In this document: positions 1-9,533 of the stretch, one piece after another | Numbering within the stretch: position 1 is the first letter of the stretch | How the letters are laid out: each line of letters begins with the position of its first letter | The notes under the pieces: generated by a model | Seen by the model: the letters and a program-made list of their open reading frames with translations, nothing else | Database searches by the model: none | What the model was told of the DNA's origin: nothing | Origin: Variovorax paradoxus | Lineage (GTDB): Bacteria > Pseudomonadota > Gammaproteobacteria > Burkholderiales > Burkholderiaceae_C | Direction: 5' to 3' | NCBI GenBank assembly: GCA_016806145.1 | Contig: CP063166.1 | Location: 372,001-436,000, forward strand | Length of the DNA: 64,000 nt | Program-made: the position numbers and the translations under genes

Positions 1-1
1 C

Positions 2-805
2 GCCTCGGCCGACACCGGCCGGCCGGTCCACATGCACCTGCTCGAGACGCGCTACCAGCGCGACTGGGCCGACGCCCATCATCCGGGCGGCATCGTGCGC
101 TTCCTCGATGCGATCGGCCTCTTGAGCCCGCGTCTCACGCTCGCCCACTGCACCTGGGCGCGGCCCGACGAGCTCGCGCTGATCGCCGAGCGCGGCGCCA
201 CCATCGCCGTCAACACCAGCTCGAACCTCGGCCTCCAGTCGGGCATCGCGCCGCTGGCCGAGATGCTGCGCCAGGGCTGCCGCGTGGCCATGGGGCTGGA
301 CGGCATGGCCTTCGACGAGGACGACGATGCCCTGCGCGAGATGCGCCTGGCCTACGCGCTGCACCGCGGCTGGGGCTACGAGCGCGCCATGACCCCGGCC
401 CAGCTCTGGTCCTTCGCCGCCGGCCACGGCCCGCGCAGCGTGGGCGGCGCGCTGGTGTCGGGCGGCCGCATCGCGACCGGCGCCCCGGCCGACCTGGTGC
501 TGCTGGACCTCGAGGCGCTCGACGACGATGCGCTGTTCGACGACATCGATCCGCTCGAGCTGGTGCTCGCGCGCGCCAGTGGCCGCCATGTGGCGAAGGT
601 GCTGGTCGGCGGGCGGCTCGCGGTCGATGCCGGGCGCGTGCTGGGCATCGACGAGCCCGCCCTGCGCGCCGAGCTGCTGGCGCGCATGCGCGCGGCGCTG
701 GCGGCCGACCCCTCGCATGCGCAATGGCGCCGCACGCTGGGGGCGCTGGCGGAGGACCTGGGGCCGCTGTACCGCGAGGGGCGGATCGGGCGATGCTGCG
801 GTTGA
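2..805 (+). CDS. Amidohydrolase (SAH/cytosine deaminase-like), 3' part
   Basis: This is the C-terminal part of a metal-dependent amidohydrolase; the frame is open from base 2, so the start lies outside the window. Visible family marks are VHMHLLET (metal/substrate strand), AHCTW (metal histidine), TSSNLGLQSGIAP (substrate loop) and MGLDGMAFDEDDD with the catalytic aspartate. These match the SAH/MTA deaminase, AtzA/TrzN and guanine-deaminase-like superfamily, cytoplasmic hydrolases that remove amino or other leaving groups from heterocycles. The first ATG at 32 is internal to a conserved strand and is not the start. The substrate cannot be told from this part. It is followed directly by a large inverted repeat. 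Confidence 0.85.
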   Translation, partial: ASADTGRPVHMHLLETRYQRDWADAHHPGGIVRFLDAIGLLSPRLTLAHCTWARPDELALIAERGATIAVNTSSNLGLQSGIAPLAEMLRQGCRVAMGLDGMAFDEDDDALREMRLAYALHRGWGYERAMTPAQLWSFAAGHGPRSVGGALVSGGRIATGAPADLVLLDLEALDDDALFDDIDPLELVLARASGRHVAKVLVGGRLAVDAGRVLGIDEPALRAELLARMRAALAADPSHAQWRRTLGALAEDLGPLYREGRIGRCCG

Positions 806-806
806 A

Positions 807-1010
807 AGCGGACAGCCGGACGCAGAGGACGCGAAGATTTCGCGAAGAGCGCGAAAGAAAACCTTCAAAAAGGAGCCGCGATCTGCGACGGTAGCGGCCT
901 TGCATGGCTCCTCGGGGCGCAACCGCCACAAGCGTGCAACCCACACCCTTTTGGCTGCTCTTTCGCGTCCTTCGCGAAATCTTCGCGTCCTCTGCGTACG
1001 GCTGTCCGCT
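807..1010. repeat. Large inverted repeat, about 54-bp arms
   Basis: Two arms, about 807-860 and 957-1010, are near-perfect reverse complements (both carry CGCAGAGGACGCGAAGATTT followed by CGCGAAG), separated by about 95 bp of unrelated sequence. The element fills almost the entire gap between two convergent genes, so as RNA it could form a long stem and stop transcription from both sides. There is no ORF in it and no T-tract at either end. It looks like a dispersed, non-coding intergenic repeat. Confidence 0.8.
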
Positions 1011-1019
1011 CCCGATTTC

Positions 1020-1823
1020 CTAGAGCGTGAAGTCGTACTCCAGCGTGATCGGCGCGTGGTCGCTGAACTTGATGGTCTTGAAGATCTGCTCGGTGCGCGC
1101 GAGCGCGGCGGTCTTCGGCGTGGCGAGGTGGTAGTCGAGCCGCCATCCCACGTTGTTGGCATAGGCCTGGCCGCGGTTGCTCCACCAGGTGTAGGCCTCG
1201 CCGGTGGTGTCGGGCTTGAGCATGCGGTAGACGTCGACCAGCCCCGCGCCCTCGGCGCCGGCGTCGAGCAGCTTCGTCATCCAGGCGCGTTCCTCGGGCA
1301 GGAAGCCGCTGTTCTTCTGGTTGCCGCGCCAGTTCTTGAGGTCGATCTCCTTGTGGGCGATGTTGATGTCGCCGCACAGCACGAACTCGCGCTGCTTCTT
1401 CAGCGCCACCAGGTGCGGGAAGAAGCCCTTGAGGAAGCGGAACTTGGCCTGCTGGCGCTCCTCGCCCGAGCTGCCGCTCGGGAAATAGCAGCTGATGACC
1501 GAGAACTTGCGCTTCGGGGTGTCGAAGCGCAGCTCGAGGTAGCGGCCCTCGGCGTCGAATTCGGCGTCGCCCCAGCCCACCACCACCTCGCTGGGCGCGT
1601 GTTTGGTGTAGATCGCGGTGCCCGCGTAGCCCTTCTTCTCGGCAAAATGGAAGTGGCCCTTGAGGCCGGCCATCTCCTCGAAGCGGCCTTCGATGTCGCT
1701 GGCCTGGACCCGGATCTCCTGCATGCAAATACAATCCGGCGCCAATTCGGCCACCCAGTCGGCAACGCCCTTGGTGGCGGCCGAACGCAGGCCATTGAGA
1801 TTGAGACTGGTCAGTTTGAACAC
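1020..1823 (-). CDS. xth: Exodeoxyribonuclease III
   Basis: 267-residue AP endonuclease/3'-5' exonuclease of the EEP superfamily, acting in base-excision repair. The catalytic elements are present in order: LNLNGLRSA at the N-terminus, CMQEIR with the metal-binding Glu, YAGTAIYTK, GDINIAHKEID with the Asp-Asn pair, WRLDYHLAT, and SDHAPITLEY at the C-terminus with the catalytic Asp-His. Length is normal for the family (about 255-270). The start is a GTG at 1823; the upstream GGAATTCC can act as ribosome binding site. It is divergent from pyrE with only 11 bp between start codons, so each promoter must lie inside the other gene. Confidence 0.95.
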   Translation of the reverse strand: MFKLTSLNLNGLRSAATKGVADWVAELAPDCICMQEIRVQASDIEGRFEEMAGLKGHFHFAEKKGYAGTAIYTKHAPSEVVVGWGDAEFDAEGRYLELRFDTPKRKFSVISCYFPSGSSGEERQQAKFRFLKGFFPHLVALKKQREFVLCGDINIAHKEIDLKNWRGNQKNSGFLPEERAWMTKLLDAGAEGAGLVDVYRMLKPDTTGEAYTWWSNRGQAYANNVGWRLDYHLATPKTAALARTEQIFKTIKFSDHAPITLEYDFTL

Positions 1824-1833
1824 AAGGAATTCC
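1824..1833. promoter_or_regulatory. Palindromic SD shared by xth and pyrE
   Basis: AAGGAATTCC fills the 11-bp gap between the divergent start codons (GTG at 1823, minus strand; ATG at 1835, plus strand). Its palindromic core GGAATTCC at 1826-1833 gives a purine-rich GGAA on both strands. Read forward, AAGGA sits 6 nt before pyrE; read in reverse, GGAA sits at a workable distance before xth. Function is inferred from position only. Confidence 0.5.
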
Positions 1834-1834
1834 G

Positions 1835-2518
1835 ATGGCTGTAGATGGTGAGAAAAGCAGTGCGGTGGCGCAGGACTTCGTCCAGTTCGCGCTCGACGCG
1901 GGCGTGTTGCGCTTCGGCGAGTTCAAGACCAAGGCCGGCCGCATGAGTCCCTATTTCTTCAATTCGGGCCTCTTCGACGACGGCGCCAAGATCGCGCGGC
2001 TCGCGGGATTCTATGCAGACCGCCTGATCGAGAGCGGGCTCGAGTTCGACATGATCTTCGGCCCGGCCTACAAGGGCATCCCGCTGGGCGCCACGGTGGC
2101 GGCCGAGCTCGCGCGGCGCGGGCGCAACGTGCCCTTCGCCTACAACCGCAAGGAAGCCAAGGCGCACGGCGAGGGCGGCAACCTGGTCGGCGCGCCGCTC
2201 AAGGGCCGGGTGCTGATCGTCGACGACGTGATGTCCGCGGGCACCGCGGTGCGCGAGTCGATCGCCGCGATCCAGGCCGCGGGCGCCGTGCCGCACGCGG
2301 TGGCGATCGCGCTCGACCGGCAGGAGAAGGCGACCGAGAACGGCGTCGACGTGGACCACAGCGCCGTGCAGTACGTGCGCAACCAGCTCGGCCTGCAGGT
2401 GGTGGCGATCGCCACCCTCGACGACCTGCTGAGCTACCTCTCGGGCGGCGCGGCCGCCGACCTCGGCACCCACCGCGAGCGCGTGCTCGCCTACCGCACG
2501 CGCTACGGCGCCCACTGA
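1835..2518 (+). CDS. pyrE: Orotate phosphoribosyltransferase
   Basis: 227-residue type I phosphoribosyltransferase that makes orotidine 5'-phosphate from orotate and PRPP in de novo pyrimidine synthesis; cytoplasmic homodimer in the family. Seen: N-terminal FKTKAGRMSPYFFNSG (orotate-binding part), FGPAYKGIPLGA, the flexible-loop lysines in YNRKEAKAHGEGG, and the PRPP motif VLIVDDVMSAGTAVRES at about residues 127-143. Length is normal. The ATG at 1835 follows AAGGA and is supported by the conserved N-terminal spacing. The next gene starts 12 bp after the stop and may be co-transcribed. Confidence 0.97.
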   Translation: MAVDGEKSSAVAQDFVQFALDAGVLRFGEFKTKAGRMSPYFFNSGLFDDGAKIARLAGFYADRLIESGLEFDMIFGPAYKGIPLGATVAAELARRGRNVPFAYNRKEAKAHGEGGNLVGAPLKGRVLIVDDVMSAGTAVRESIAAIQAAGAVPHAVAIALDRQEKATENGVDVDHSAVQYVRNQLGLQVVAIATLDDLLSYLSGGAAADLGTHRERVLAYRTRYGAH

Positions 2519-2530
2519 AGGACACGCCCG

Positions 2531-3244
2531 ATGCACCGCCTGCCGCGCCGCCCCGGCCACAGCCGATTCCGCGCCATCGGAAACGCCCGTGCCGCGCTGG
2601 CCGCGGTGCTCGCCGCCGGCTGCACGCTGGCGCTGGCCCAGGCGCAGAAGGGCGTGCCCGGGGTGCCCAGCGCCGCGGGCATCTATTCGTGCGTCGATGC
2701 CAAGGGCCGCACCCTGACCGCCGACCGGCCGATCGCCGAATGCGCCGACCGCGAGCAGCGCGAGCTGAGCCCGAGCGGCATGACGCGGCGCCGGCTCGAG
2801 CCCACCTACACGGCGCGCGAGCAGGCCGAACGCGAGGACCGCGCGCGCGAGGCCGCGGTACAGGCCGCGCGCATCGCCGACGAGCGCCGGCGCGAGCGCG
2901 CGCTGCTGATCCGCTATCCGAACGCCGCCGCCCACGAGCGCGAGCGCGGCGAGGCGCTGGTGCAGGTCGACGCGGTGATCCAGGCGGCGAGGAAGCGGCT
3001 GTCCGAACTGGCCGACGACCGCAAGAAGATCGACGAGGAGCTCGAGTTCTACAAGGGCGACGCGAGCAAGGCACCGGGCGTGCTGCGGCGCCGGCTCGAC
3101 GACAACGCCAAGAGCGCGGCGGTGCAGAACCGCTTCATCGGCGAGCAGGAAGACGAGAAGAAGCGCGTCAATGCACGCTTCGACGAGGAACGCGTGCGGC
3201 TCAAGCAGCTGTGGTCGGGCGAGACCGCGACCACCTCGCGCTGA
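2531..3244 (+). CDS. DUF4124-domain envelope protein, coiled-coil
   Basis: 237 residues. The N-terminus is arginine-rich, then a hydrophobic stretch (about 20-36) ends in ALAQA, which looks like a signal peptide with a long n-region. It is followed by IYSCVDAKGRTLTADRPIAECADREQ, the DUF4124 signature of a short beta-domain with paired cysteines. The rest, about residues 95-230, is very rich in Arg, Glu and Ala with heptad-like spacing and is probably a long alpha-helical coiled coil. Function is unknown for the family; a periplasmic place is inferred. It lies 12 bp behind pyrE and ends before a hairpin shared with convergent gatB. Confidence 0.8.
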   Translation: MHRLPRRPGHSRFRAIGNARAALAAVLAAGCTLALAQAQKGVPGVPSAAGIYSCVDAKGRTLTADRPIAECADREQRELSPSGMTRRRLEPTYTAREQAEREDRAREAAVQAARIADERRRERALLIRYPNAAAHERERGEALVQVDAVIQAARKRLSELADDRKKIDEELEFYKGDASKAPGVLRRRLDDNAKSAAVQNRFIGEQEDEKKRVNARFDEERVRLKQLWSGETATTSR

Positions 3245-3260
3245 GCGGCATCCCCCAAAG

Positions 3261-3301
3261 AAAAAACGGTGAAGCGGCCCGCGCGGGGCCCGCTTCACCG
3301 T
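3261..3301 (-). terminator. Rho-independent terminator of gatCAB
   Basis: A 12-bp stem (ACGGTGAAGCGG pairing with CCGCTTCACCGT, 3266-3301) with a GC-rich loop is followed on the minus strand by a run of six T (plus-strand A run at 3261-3266). It lies 23 bp beyond the gatB stop. There is no T-tract on the plus-strand side, so it is a good terminator only for gatB; the hairpin may still help to end the DUF4124 transcript. Confidence 0.85.
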
Positions 3302-3323
3302 CGTATCGGGCCGAAACCCTGGC

Positions 3324-4838
3324 TCAGGCCAGCTTGGCCTTCAGCAGCTCCGTGACCTGCGCGGGGTTGGCCTTGCCGCCGCTGGCCTTCATGACCTGGC
3401 CCACGAGGCCGTTGAGCGCCTTCTCCTTGCCGCCGCGGTACTCTTCGACGTTCTTGGCGTTCTTCGCGATCACCTCGTCGAGGATCGCGTCGAGCGCGCC
3501 GGCGTCGTTCATCGGCTTCAGGTCCTTGGCCTCGATGATCGCGTCGACGTCGCTGCCTTCGCCGGTCCACAGCGCCTCGAAGACCTGGCGCGCGGCATTG
3601 TTCGGCAGGGTGCCGTCGGCGATGCGCTTCACGAGCTGGCCGAGCTGCGACGCGCTGACCGGCGCGGCCTCGATGCCGATCTCCTGGGCATTGAGGCGGC
3701 GCGCGATCTCGCCGGTGATCCAGTTGCTCGCGAGCTTGGGCGTGGCGCCGGCCTTCACCGCGTCGTCGAAGTAGCGCGCGAGCGCGGGGCCCTGCGTGAG
3801 CTGCGCGGCGTCGTAGGCCGACAGGCCATGGTCGCGCACGTAGCGCTCGGCCATCACGCGCGGCAGCTCGGGCATCTCGGCCTTCACGCGCTCGATCCAG
3901 TCGGCGGCGATCACCAGCGGCGGCAGGTCGGGATCGGGGAAGTAGCGGTAGTCGGCCGAGTCCTCCTTGGCGCGCATCGCGCGCGTCTCGCCGGTGTCGG
4001 GATTGAACAGCACCGTGGCCTGCTCGATCTTGCCGCCGTCCTCGAGCGTGTCGATCTGCCAGCTGATCTCGTAGTCGATCGCCTGCTGCATGAACTTGAA
4101 GCTGTTCAGGTTCTTGATCTCGCGGCGCGTGCCGAGCTTCTCGCCGGGGCGGCGCACCGAGACGTTGGCGTCGCAGCGGAAGCTGCCTTCCTGCATGTTG
4201 CCGTCGCAGATGCCGATCCAGGTCACGATCTTGTGCAGCTCCTTCGCATAGGCCACGGCCTCGGCGGTGGAGCGCATGTCGGGCTCGGTCACTATCTCGA
4301 GCAGCGGCGTGCCGGCGCGGTTCAGGTCGATGCCGCTCTGGCCCACGAAGTCCTCGTGCAGCGACTTGCCTGCGTCCTCTTCGAGGTGGGCGCGCACCAG
4401 GCGCACGGTCTTCTGTTCTTCAGCCTGTCCTGAGCCTGTCGAAGGGCCGACGAAGAAGCTCACCGAGCCGCCCTGCACCACGGGAATCTCGAACTGGCTG
4501 ATCTGGTAGCCCTTGGGCAGGTCGGGGTAGAAGTAGTTCTTGCGCGCGAACACGCTGCGCGGCGCGATGTGCGAGCCGAGCGCGAGGCCGAGCCGGATCG
4601 CGCGTTCGACGGCGCCCTTGTTCATCACGGGCAGGGTGCCGGGCAGCGCGAGGTCGACCGCGCAGGCCTGCGTGTTGGGCTCGGCGCCGAAGGCCGTGGA
4701 GGCGCGGCTGAAGATCTTGCTCGCGGTCGAGAGCTGGGCGTGGGTCTCGAAGCCGATGATGACTTCATAGCCGCGCACCAGCGGGCCGGTCGGGCGGCCC
4801 TGTTGCTGTGCTTCGAAGGTGTTCACTGTCTCGCTCAT
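3324..4838 (-). CDS. gatB: Asp/Glu-tRNA amidotransferase subunit B
   Basis: 504-residue subunit of the GatCAB complex, which converts mischarged Glu-tRNA(Gln) and Asp-tRNA(Asn) to the amide form; GatB holds the kinase site and the tRNA-binding tail. Seen: [12 protein letters not shown] (family signature), [54 protein letters not shown], and the C-terminal YqeY-like helical tail. The start at 4838 lies 1 bp after the gatA stop. Odd: residues about 131-140 ([10 protein letters not shown]) are coded by a short dispersed DNA repeat that has entered the gene in frame, in a surface loop between FFV and KTVRLVRAH. Confidence 0.97.
   Translation of the reverse strand: MSETVNTFEAQQQGRPTGPLVRGYEVIIGFETHAQLSTASKIFSRASTAFGAEPNTQACAVDLALPGTLPVMNKGAVERAIRLGLALGSHIAPRSVFARKNYFYPDLPKGYQISQFEIPVVQGGSVSFFVGPSTGSGQAEEQKTVRLVRAHLEEDAGKSLHEDFVGQSGIDLNRAGTPLLEIVTEPDMRSTAEAVAYAKELHKIVTWIGICDGNMQEGSFRCDANVSVRRPGEKLGTRREIKNLNSFKFMQQAIDYEISWQIDTLEDGGKIEQATVLFNPDTGETRAMRAKEDSADYRYFPDPDLPPLVIAADWIERVKAEMPELPRVMAERYVRDHGLSAYDAAQLTQGPALARYFDDAVKAGATPKLASNWITGEIARRLNAQEIGIEAAPVSASQLGQLVKRIADGTLPNNAARQVFEALWTGEGSDVDAIIEAKDLKPMNDAGALDAILDEVIAKNAKNVEEYRGGKEKALNGLVGQVMKASGGKANPAQVTELLKAKLA
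4421..4446. repeat. Short dispersed repeat inside gatB
   Basis: The plus strand reads CAGCCTGTCCTGAGC then CTGTCGAAGGG, a widespread short repeat of Comamonadaceae and other bacteria whose reverse complement contains CCTTCGACAGGCTCAGGACA. It keeps the gatB frame and codes PSTGSGQA. A related pair stands in the intergenic region at 36151-36235, the usual place for such elements. Confidence 0.8.
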
Positions 4839-4839
4839 G

Positions 4840-6354
4840 TCAGAAGCCCTCCGGCGTGCGCGCGTGCCAGTCGGTGGCCAGCTGGAAGCGGTGCGCCGCG
4901 TTGAGCAGCTTCGCTTCGCCGAAGTAGTTGCCGATCAGCTGCAGGCCCACGGGCATGCCGCCGTCGAAGCCCACCGGCAGGCTCATGCCGGGCAGGCCGG
5001 CCAGCGAGGCCGGCAAGGTGAAGATGTCGGCCAGGTAGTCGGCCACGGGGTCGTCGCCGTGCTCGCCGATCTTCCAGGCGGTGGTCGGCGCGGCGGGGCC
5101 GGCGATCACGTCGCACTGCGCGAAGGCCTGCTGGAAGTCGTCGGCGATCATGCGGCGCACCTTCTGCGCCTGCAGGTAGTAGGCGTCGTAGTAGCCGTGC
5201 GAGAGCACGTAGGTGCCGATCATGATGCGGCGCTTGACCTCGTCGCCGAAGCCTTCGGCGCGCGTGCGCTCGTACATCTGCGTGAGCGCGGTCTTCTTGC
5301 TGGCCGGGTCGATGAAGTCCTTGGCGCGATGGCCGAACTTCACGCCGTCGAAGCGGCTCAGGTTGCTCGAGGCCTCGGCCGCGGCAATGATGTAGTAGAC
5401 GGGAATCGACAGCTCGGTGCGCGGCAGCGAGACCTCGACGCGCTTCGCGCCGAGCTTCTCGTACTGCAACAGCGCTGCATCGATGGCGGCGCGCACGCCG
5501 GGCGCCACGCCCTCGCCGAAGAACTCCTTCGGCACGCCGATGCGCAGGCCCTCGAGCGAGTCGTTCAAGGTGCGGCCGAAGTTCTCGGCCGGGCGGTCGA
5601 GCGAGGTCGAGTCGCGGTCGAGGTCGGGGCCGCAGAAGGCCGACAGCAGCAGCGCGCAGTCCTCGGCCGAGCGGGCCATCGGGCCGGCTTGGTCGAGGCT
5701 GGAGGCGAAGGCCACCATGCCGTAGCGCGAGGCGCGGCCGTAGGTGGGCTTGATGCCGGTCACGCCGCAGAACGAGGCCGGCTGGCGGATCGAGCCGCCG
5801 GTGTCGGTGCCGGTGGCGGCCGGCGCGAGGCGCGCGGCCACGGCGGCCGCGCTGGCGCCCGAGGAGCCGCCCGGGATGCGCTCGAGGTTCCAGGGGTTGC
5901 GCACCGGCACGGCCCGGTCGTGGCCCACGGCGGGCACGGCCACGTTCTCGTTGGCCGAGCCCATCGCGAACTCGTCGCAGCTGAGCTTGCCGAGCGTGAC
6001 GGTGCCGGCCTCGGCGAGGCGGCGCACCACGGTGGCGTCGAAGGGCGAGCGGTAGCCCGCGAGCATCTTCGAGCCCGCGGTGGTGGCGAAGTCGGTGGTG
6101 GCGAAGATGTCCTTGTGCGCGATCGGCACGCCGGCCAGCGCCGGGGCGTTGCCGGCCGCGATCGACGCGTCGGCCGCGCGGGCCTGGGCCAGCGTGGCGT
6201 CCTCGTTCACTTCGACGAAGCTGCCGAGCGCCTGGTGCGCCTTCATGCGGCCGAGAAAGTGCTGCGCGGCCTCGACGGCCGAGACTTCGCGTCCGGCCAG
6301 CGCCTTCGCGAGCGCGGCCACCCCGAGTTGGTGCAGGTCCTTGGCGCCGCTCAT
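4840..6354 (-). CDS. gatA: Asp/Glu-tRNA amidotransferase subunit A
   Basis: 504-residue amidase-signature enzyme; it hydrolyses glutamine and passes ammonia to the GatB site. The catalytic Lys is in [12 protein letters not shown], and the Ser-cisSer-Lys triad region is visible as [17 protein letters not shown] and [24 protein letters not shown]. The start chosen is the ATG at 6354 ([11 protein letters not shown]), which overlaps the gatC stop as ATGA; a longer in-frame reading upstream would run through gatC in another frame and is not real. It is the middle gene of gatC-gatA-gatB, with 1 bp before gatB, so the three subunits are translationally coupled. Confidence 0.97.
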   Translation of the reverse strand: MSGAKDLHQLGVAALAKALAGREVSAVEAAQHFLGRMKAHQALGSFVEVNEDATLAQARAADASIAAGNAPALAGVPIAHKDIFATTDFATTAGSKMLAGYRSPFDATVVRRLAEAGTVTLGKLSCDEFAMGSANENVAVPAVGHDRAVPVRNPWNLERIPGGSSGASAAAVAARLAPAATGTDTGGSIRQPASFCGVTGIKPTYGRASRYGMVAFASSLDQAGPMARSAEDCALLLSAFCGPDLDRDSTSLDRPAENFGRTLNDSLEGLRIGVPKEFFGEGVAPGVRAAIDAALLQYEKLGAKRVEVSLPRTELSIPVYYIIAAAEASSNLSRFDGVKFGHRAKDFIDPASKKTALTQMYERTRAEGFGDEVKRRIMIGTYVLSHGYYDAYYLQAQKVRRMIADDFQQAFAQCDVIAGPAAPTTAWKIGEHGDDPVADYLADIFTLPASLAGLPGMSLPVGFDGGMPVGLQLIGNYFGEAKLLNAAHRFQLATDWHARTPEGF

Positions 6355-6650
6355 TCGATCACCTTGGGCACGAGGAACAGGCCGGCTTCGACGGCGGGGG
6401 CGCTGCGCTGGTTGGCTTCGCGGTTGTCGGGCTCGCTCACGACGTCCTCGCGCAGGCGCAGGACGATGTCCTCGATGGCGGCCACGGGGTGGGCCAGGGG
6501 CTCGACGCCGGTGGTGTCGACCGAGCGCATGCGCTCGACCACGTCGAAAAAGCCGTTGAGCTGGCTGAGCATGCGCTCGCTTTCGTCGGGGGCGAGCTGC
6601 AGCCGCGCCAGGGAGGCGATGCGGACGATATCGGAAGCGGAAAGGGACAT
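6351..6650 (-). CDS. gatC: Asp/Glu-tRNA amidotransferase subunit C
   Basis: 99 residues, the normal size for GatC, the small belt-like subunit that holds GatA and GatB together. Seen: [20 protein letters not shown] at the N-terminus, [25 protein letters not shown] in the middle, and [34 protein letters not shown] at the end, all typical. The start is the ATG at 6650; an upstream in-frame ATG at 6779 would add 43 residues unlike GatC. First gene of the operon, divergent from mreB; a possible -10 (GATAAT on the minus strand, about 6729-6734) lies upstream, with no clear -35. Confidence 0.95.
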   Translation of the reverse strand: MSLSASDIVRIASLARLQLAPDESERMLSQLNGFFDVVERMRSVDTTGVEPLAHPVAAIEDIVLRLREDVVSEPDNREANQRSAPAVEAGLFLVPKVIE

Positions 6651-6823
6651 GGTGGAACCGGCCGAAAAACCGGAGGTAAATAGCGCGCCGCAAGGGCCGC
6701 CAACACGGGATTCAGAGGGGATTCGGGTATTATCCCGCCTTTGCCGCAACCCCCGCGAACGCGCCGGCTTTTGCTGCAAAAACGATCAAATTCACCCTTC
6801 CAGCACCCCCAAAACACCCATAG

Positions 6824-7918
<1,095 letters not shown>

Positions 7919-7937
7919 ATGCAGCGCCGCCTCCATC

Positions 7938-7970
7938 GGCCGGCCCCCGCTTGCGCGGGCCGGCCTTTTG
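7938..7970 (+). terminator. Hairpin terminator/attenuator after mreB
   Basis: GGCCGGCCC pairs with GGGCCGGCC around a 10-nt loop (7938-7965), then TTTT. It stands 20 bp after the mreB stop and about 35 bp before mreC. As mreC, mreD and the following genes lack another clear promoter in the gap, partial read-through is likely, lowering expression of the membrane partners relative to MreB. Confidence 0.7.
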
Positions 7971-8002
7971 TCATCTGATGCCGCAGCACCCGACCTGATC
8001 CC

Positions 8003-9013
8003 ATGCCCCTGGGCACGCTCGACCGCACCGCGCCACCCCTGTTCAACCAGGGGCCATCGGCGCTGAGCAAGCTGATCTTCTTCAGCACGCTCGCGCTTTT
8101 CCTGATGGTGGCCGACGCCCGCTTCCACATCGTGCAGCCGGTGCGCCAGGCCATCGCGGCCGTGCTCTACCCGGTGCAATGGGTGGCGCTCAAGCCCGTG
8201 CAGTTCGTGGTGGGCGCCGGCGGCTACCTCGAGGACCTGCAGACCGCGCAGAAGAACGAGGCCGACGCGCGCAAGGCGCTGATGCTGCAGGCCGAGCGCG
8301 CGAGCCAGGCCGACACGCTGGCGCAGGACAACGCGCGGCTGCGCGCGCTGCTCGAGCTGCGCCAGCTGCAGCAGACGCCGGGCCGCGCGGCCGAGGTGCT
8401 GTACGACGCGGCTGATCCCTACACGCGCAAGATCGTCATCGACCAGGGCCTGGCCCAGGGCGTGGCGCCGGGCTCGCCGGTGATCGACGCGCAGGGCGTG
8501 CTCGGCCAGGTGACGGCGGTGCAGCCCTTCACGAGCGAGGTCACTCTGGTGATCGACCGCGACCTCTCCATTCCCGTGCAGAACACCCGCACCGGCGTGC
8601 GCAGCGTGGCCTTCGGCGATGCCTCGGCGCATGGCGGCGGGCTCGAGCTGCGCTTCATGGCCGCCAACGCCGACCTGCAGGAGGGCGACCTGCTGTCGAC
8701 CAGCGGCGTCGACGGCATCTATCCCGCCGGCCTGCCGGTGGCGAAGATCGAGCGCATCGAGCGCCGCGCCGACTCGGCCTTCGCGCGCATCTACTGCGTG
8801 CCGCTCGCGCACGTGACGGCCGCGCGCTACGTGCTGGTGCTGCAGCCCACGGGCGCGCCCTCGGCACCGCCGCCGGCGGCCGCGGCCGCGCCGGCACCGC
8901 GCCCGAAGAAGGCCGAGGGCAAGGCGGGCGCGGCCGTCAAGGGCGCGGAGAAGGCATCCGAGAAGAACGGCGCCGCCGCCGCTGCCAAGAAACCCGCGGA
9001 GGCCGCGCGATGA
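8003..9013 (+). CDS. mreC: Rod shape-determining protein MreC
   Basis: 336-residue bitopic membrane protein that links MreB to PBP2 in the periplasm. A single membrane segment lies at about residues 24-41 (LIFFSTLALFLMVADA), followed by a coiled coil (about 75-115, many Ala, Glu, Gln) and the beta-barrel core with QGVAPGSPVIDAQGVLGQV, IPVQNTRTGVRSVAFG and EGDLLSTSGVDGIYPAGLPVA, all MreC hallmarks. The C-terminal 60 residues are a low-complexity Ala/Pro/Lys tail, probably unstructured. It overlaps mreD by 4 bp (ATGA). Confidence 0.96.
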   Translation: MPLGTLDRTAPPLFNQGPSALSKLIFFSTLALFLMVADARFHIVQPVRQAIAAVLYPVQWVALKPVQFVVGAGGYLEDLQTAQKNEADARKALMLQAERASQADTLAQDNARLRALLELRQLQQTPGRAAEVLYDAADPYTRKIVIDQGLAQGVAPGSPVIDAQGVLGQVTAVQPFTSEVTLVIDRDLSIPVQNTRTGVRSVAFGDASAHGGGLELRFMAANADLQEGDLLSTSGVDGIYPAGLPVAKIERIERRADSAFARIYCVPLAHVTAARYVLVLQPTGAPSAPPPAAAAAPAPRPKKAEGKAGAAVKGAEKASEKNGAAAAAKKPAEAAR

Positions 9014-9531
9014 TCAAGCGACCCGGCCAGCAGCAGCTGTTGCTGCCCGTCAGCCCCGTGTTCATGTGGGGCAGCCTGGTGGTGGCCCTGCTGATCAACA
9101 TGGTGCCGATCGGCCGCGCCGCCTGGATGCCCGACCTGCTCGCGCTGGCGATCGTGTTCTGGGGCGTGCACCAGCCGATGCGCGTGGGCATCGGCGCCGC
9201 CTTCGTCTTCGGCCTGCTGATGGACGTGCACCAGGCCTCGATGCTCGGCCAGCATGCGCTGTCCTACACCACGCTGGGCTTCTTCGCGATCACCATCCAC
9301 CGCCGCCTGCTCTGGTATCCGGTGCTGTCGCAGGCGCTGCAGGTGCTGCCGCTGTTCGCGTTGTCGCAGCTGATCGAGATCGTCACGCGCATCCTCGGCG
9401 GCGGGGTGTTCCCGGGCTGGTCGGTGCTGATCTCGCCGGCGGTCGAGGCCGCGCTGTGGCCGCTGGCCACCTTCGTGCTGCTGGCGCCGCAGCGACGCAC
9501 GCCCGAGCCCGACGAAAACCGTCCCTTGTGA
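9010..9531 (+). CDS. mreD: Rod shape-determining protein MreD
   Basis: 173-residue polytopic membrane protein of the elongasome. About five hydrophobic segments are visible (for example VFMWGSLVVALLINMVPIG, LLALAIVFWGV, IGAAFVFGLLMDV, VLPLFALSQLIEIVTRIL, AALWPLATFVLLAP). FGLLMDVHQASMLGQHAL is the conserved MreD core. The ATG overlaps the mreC stop, so translation is coupled. The stop is 2 bp before the next ATG. Confidence 0.95.
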   Translation: MIKRPGQQQLLLPVSPVFMWGSLVVALLINMVPIGRAAWMPDLLALAIVFWGVHQPMRVGIGAAFVFGLLMDVHQASMLGQHALSYTTLGFFAITIHRRLLWYPVLSQALQVLPLFALSQLIEIVTRILGGGVFPGWSVLISPAVEAALWPLATFVLLAPQRRTPEPDENRPL

Positions 9532-9533
9532 GC

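Noticed and set aside
3261..3301. Terminator for the DUF4124 gene on the plus strand
   Set aside because: The hairpin has its T-run only on the minus strand, so it was assigned to gatB.
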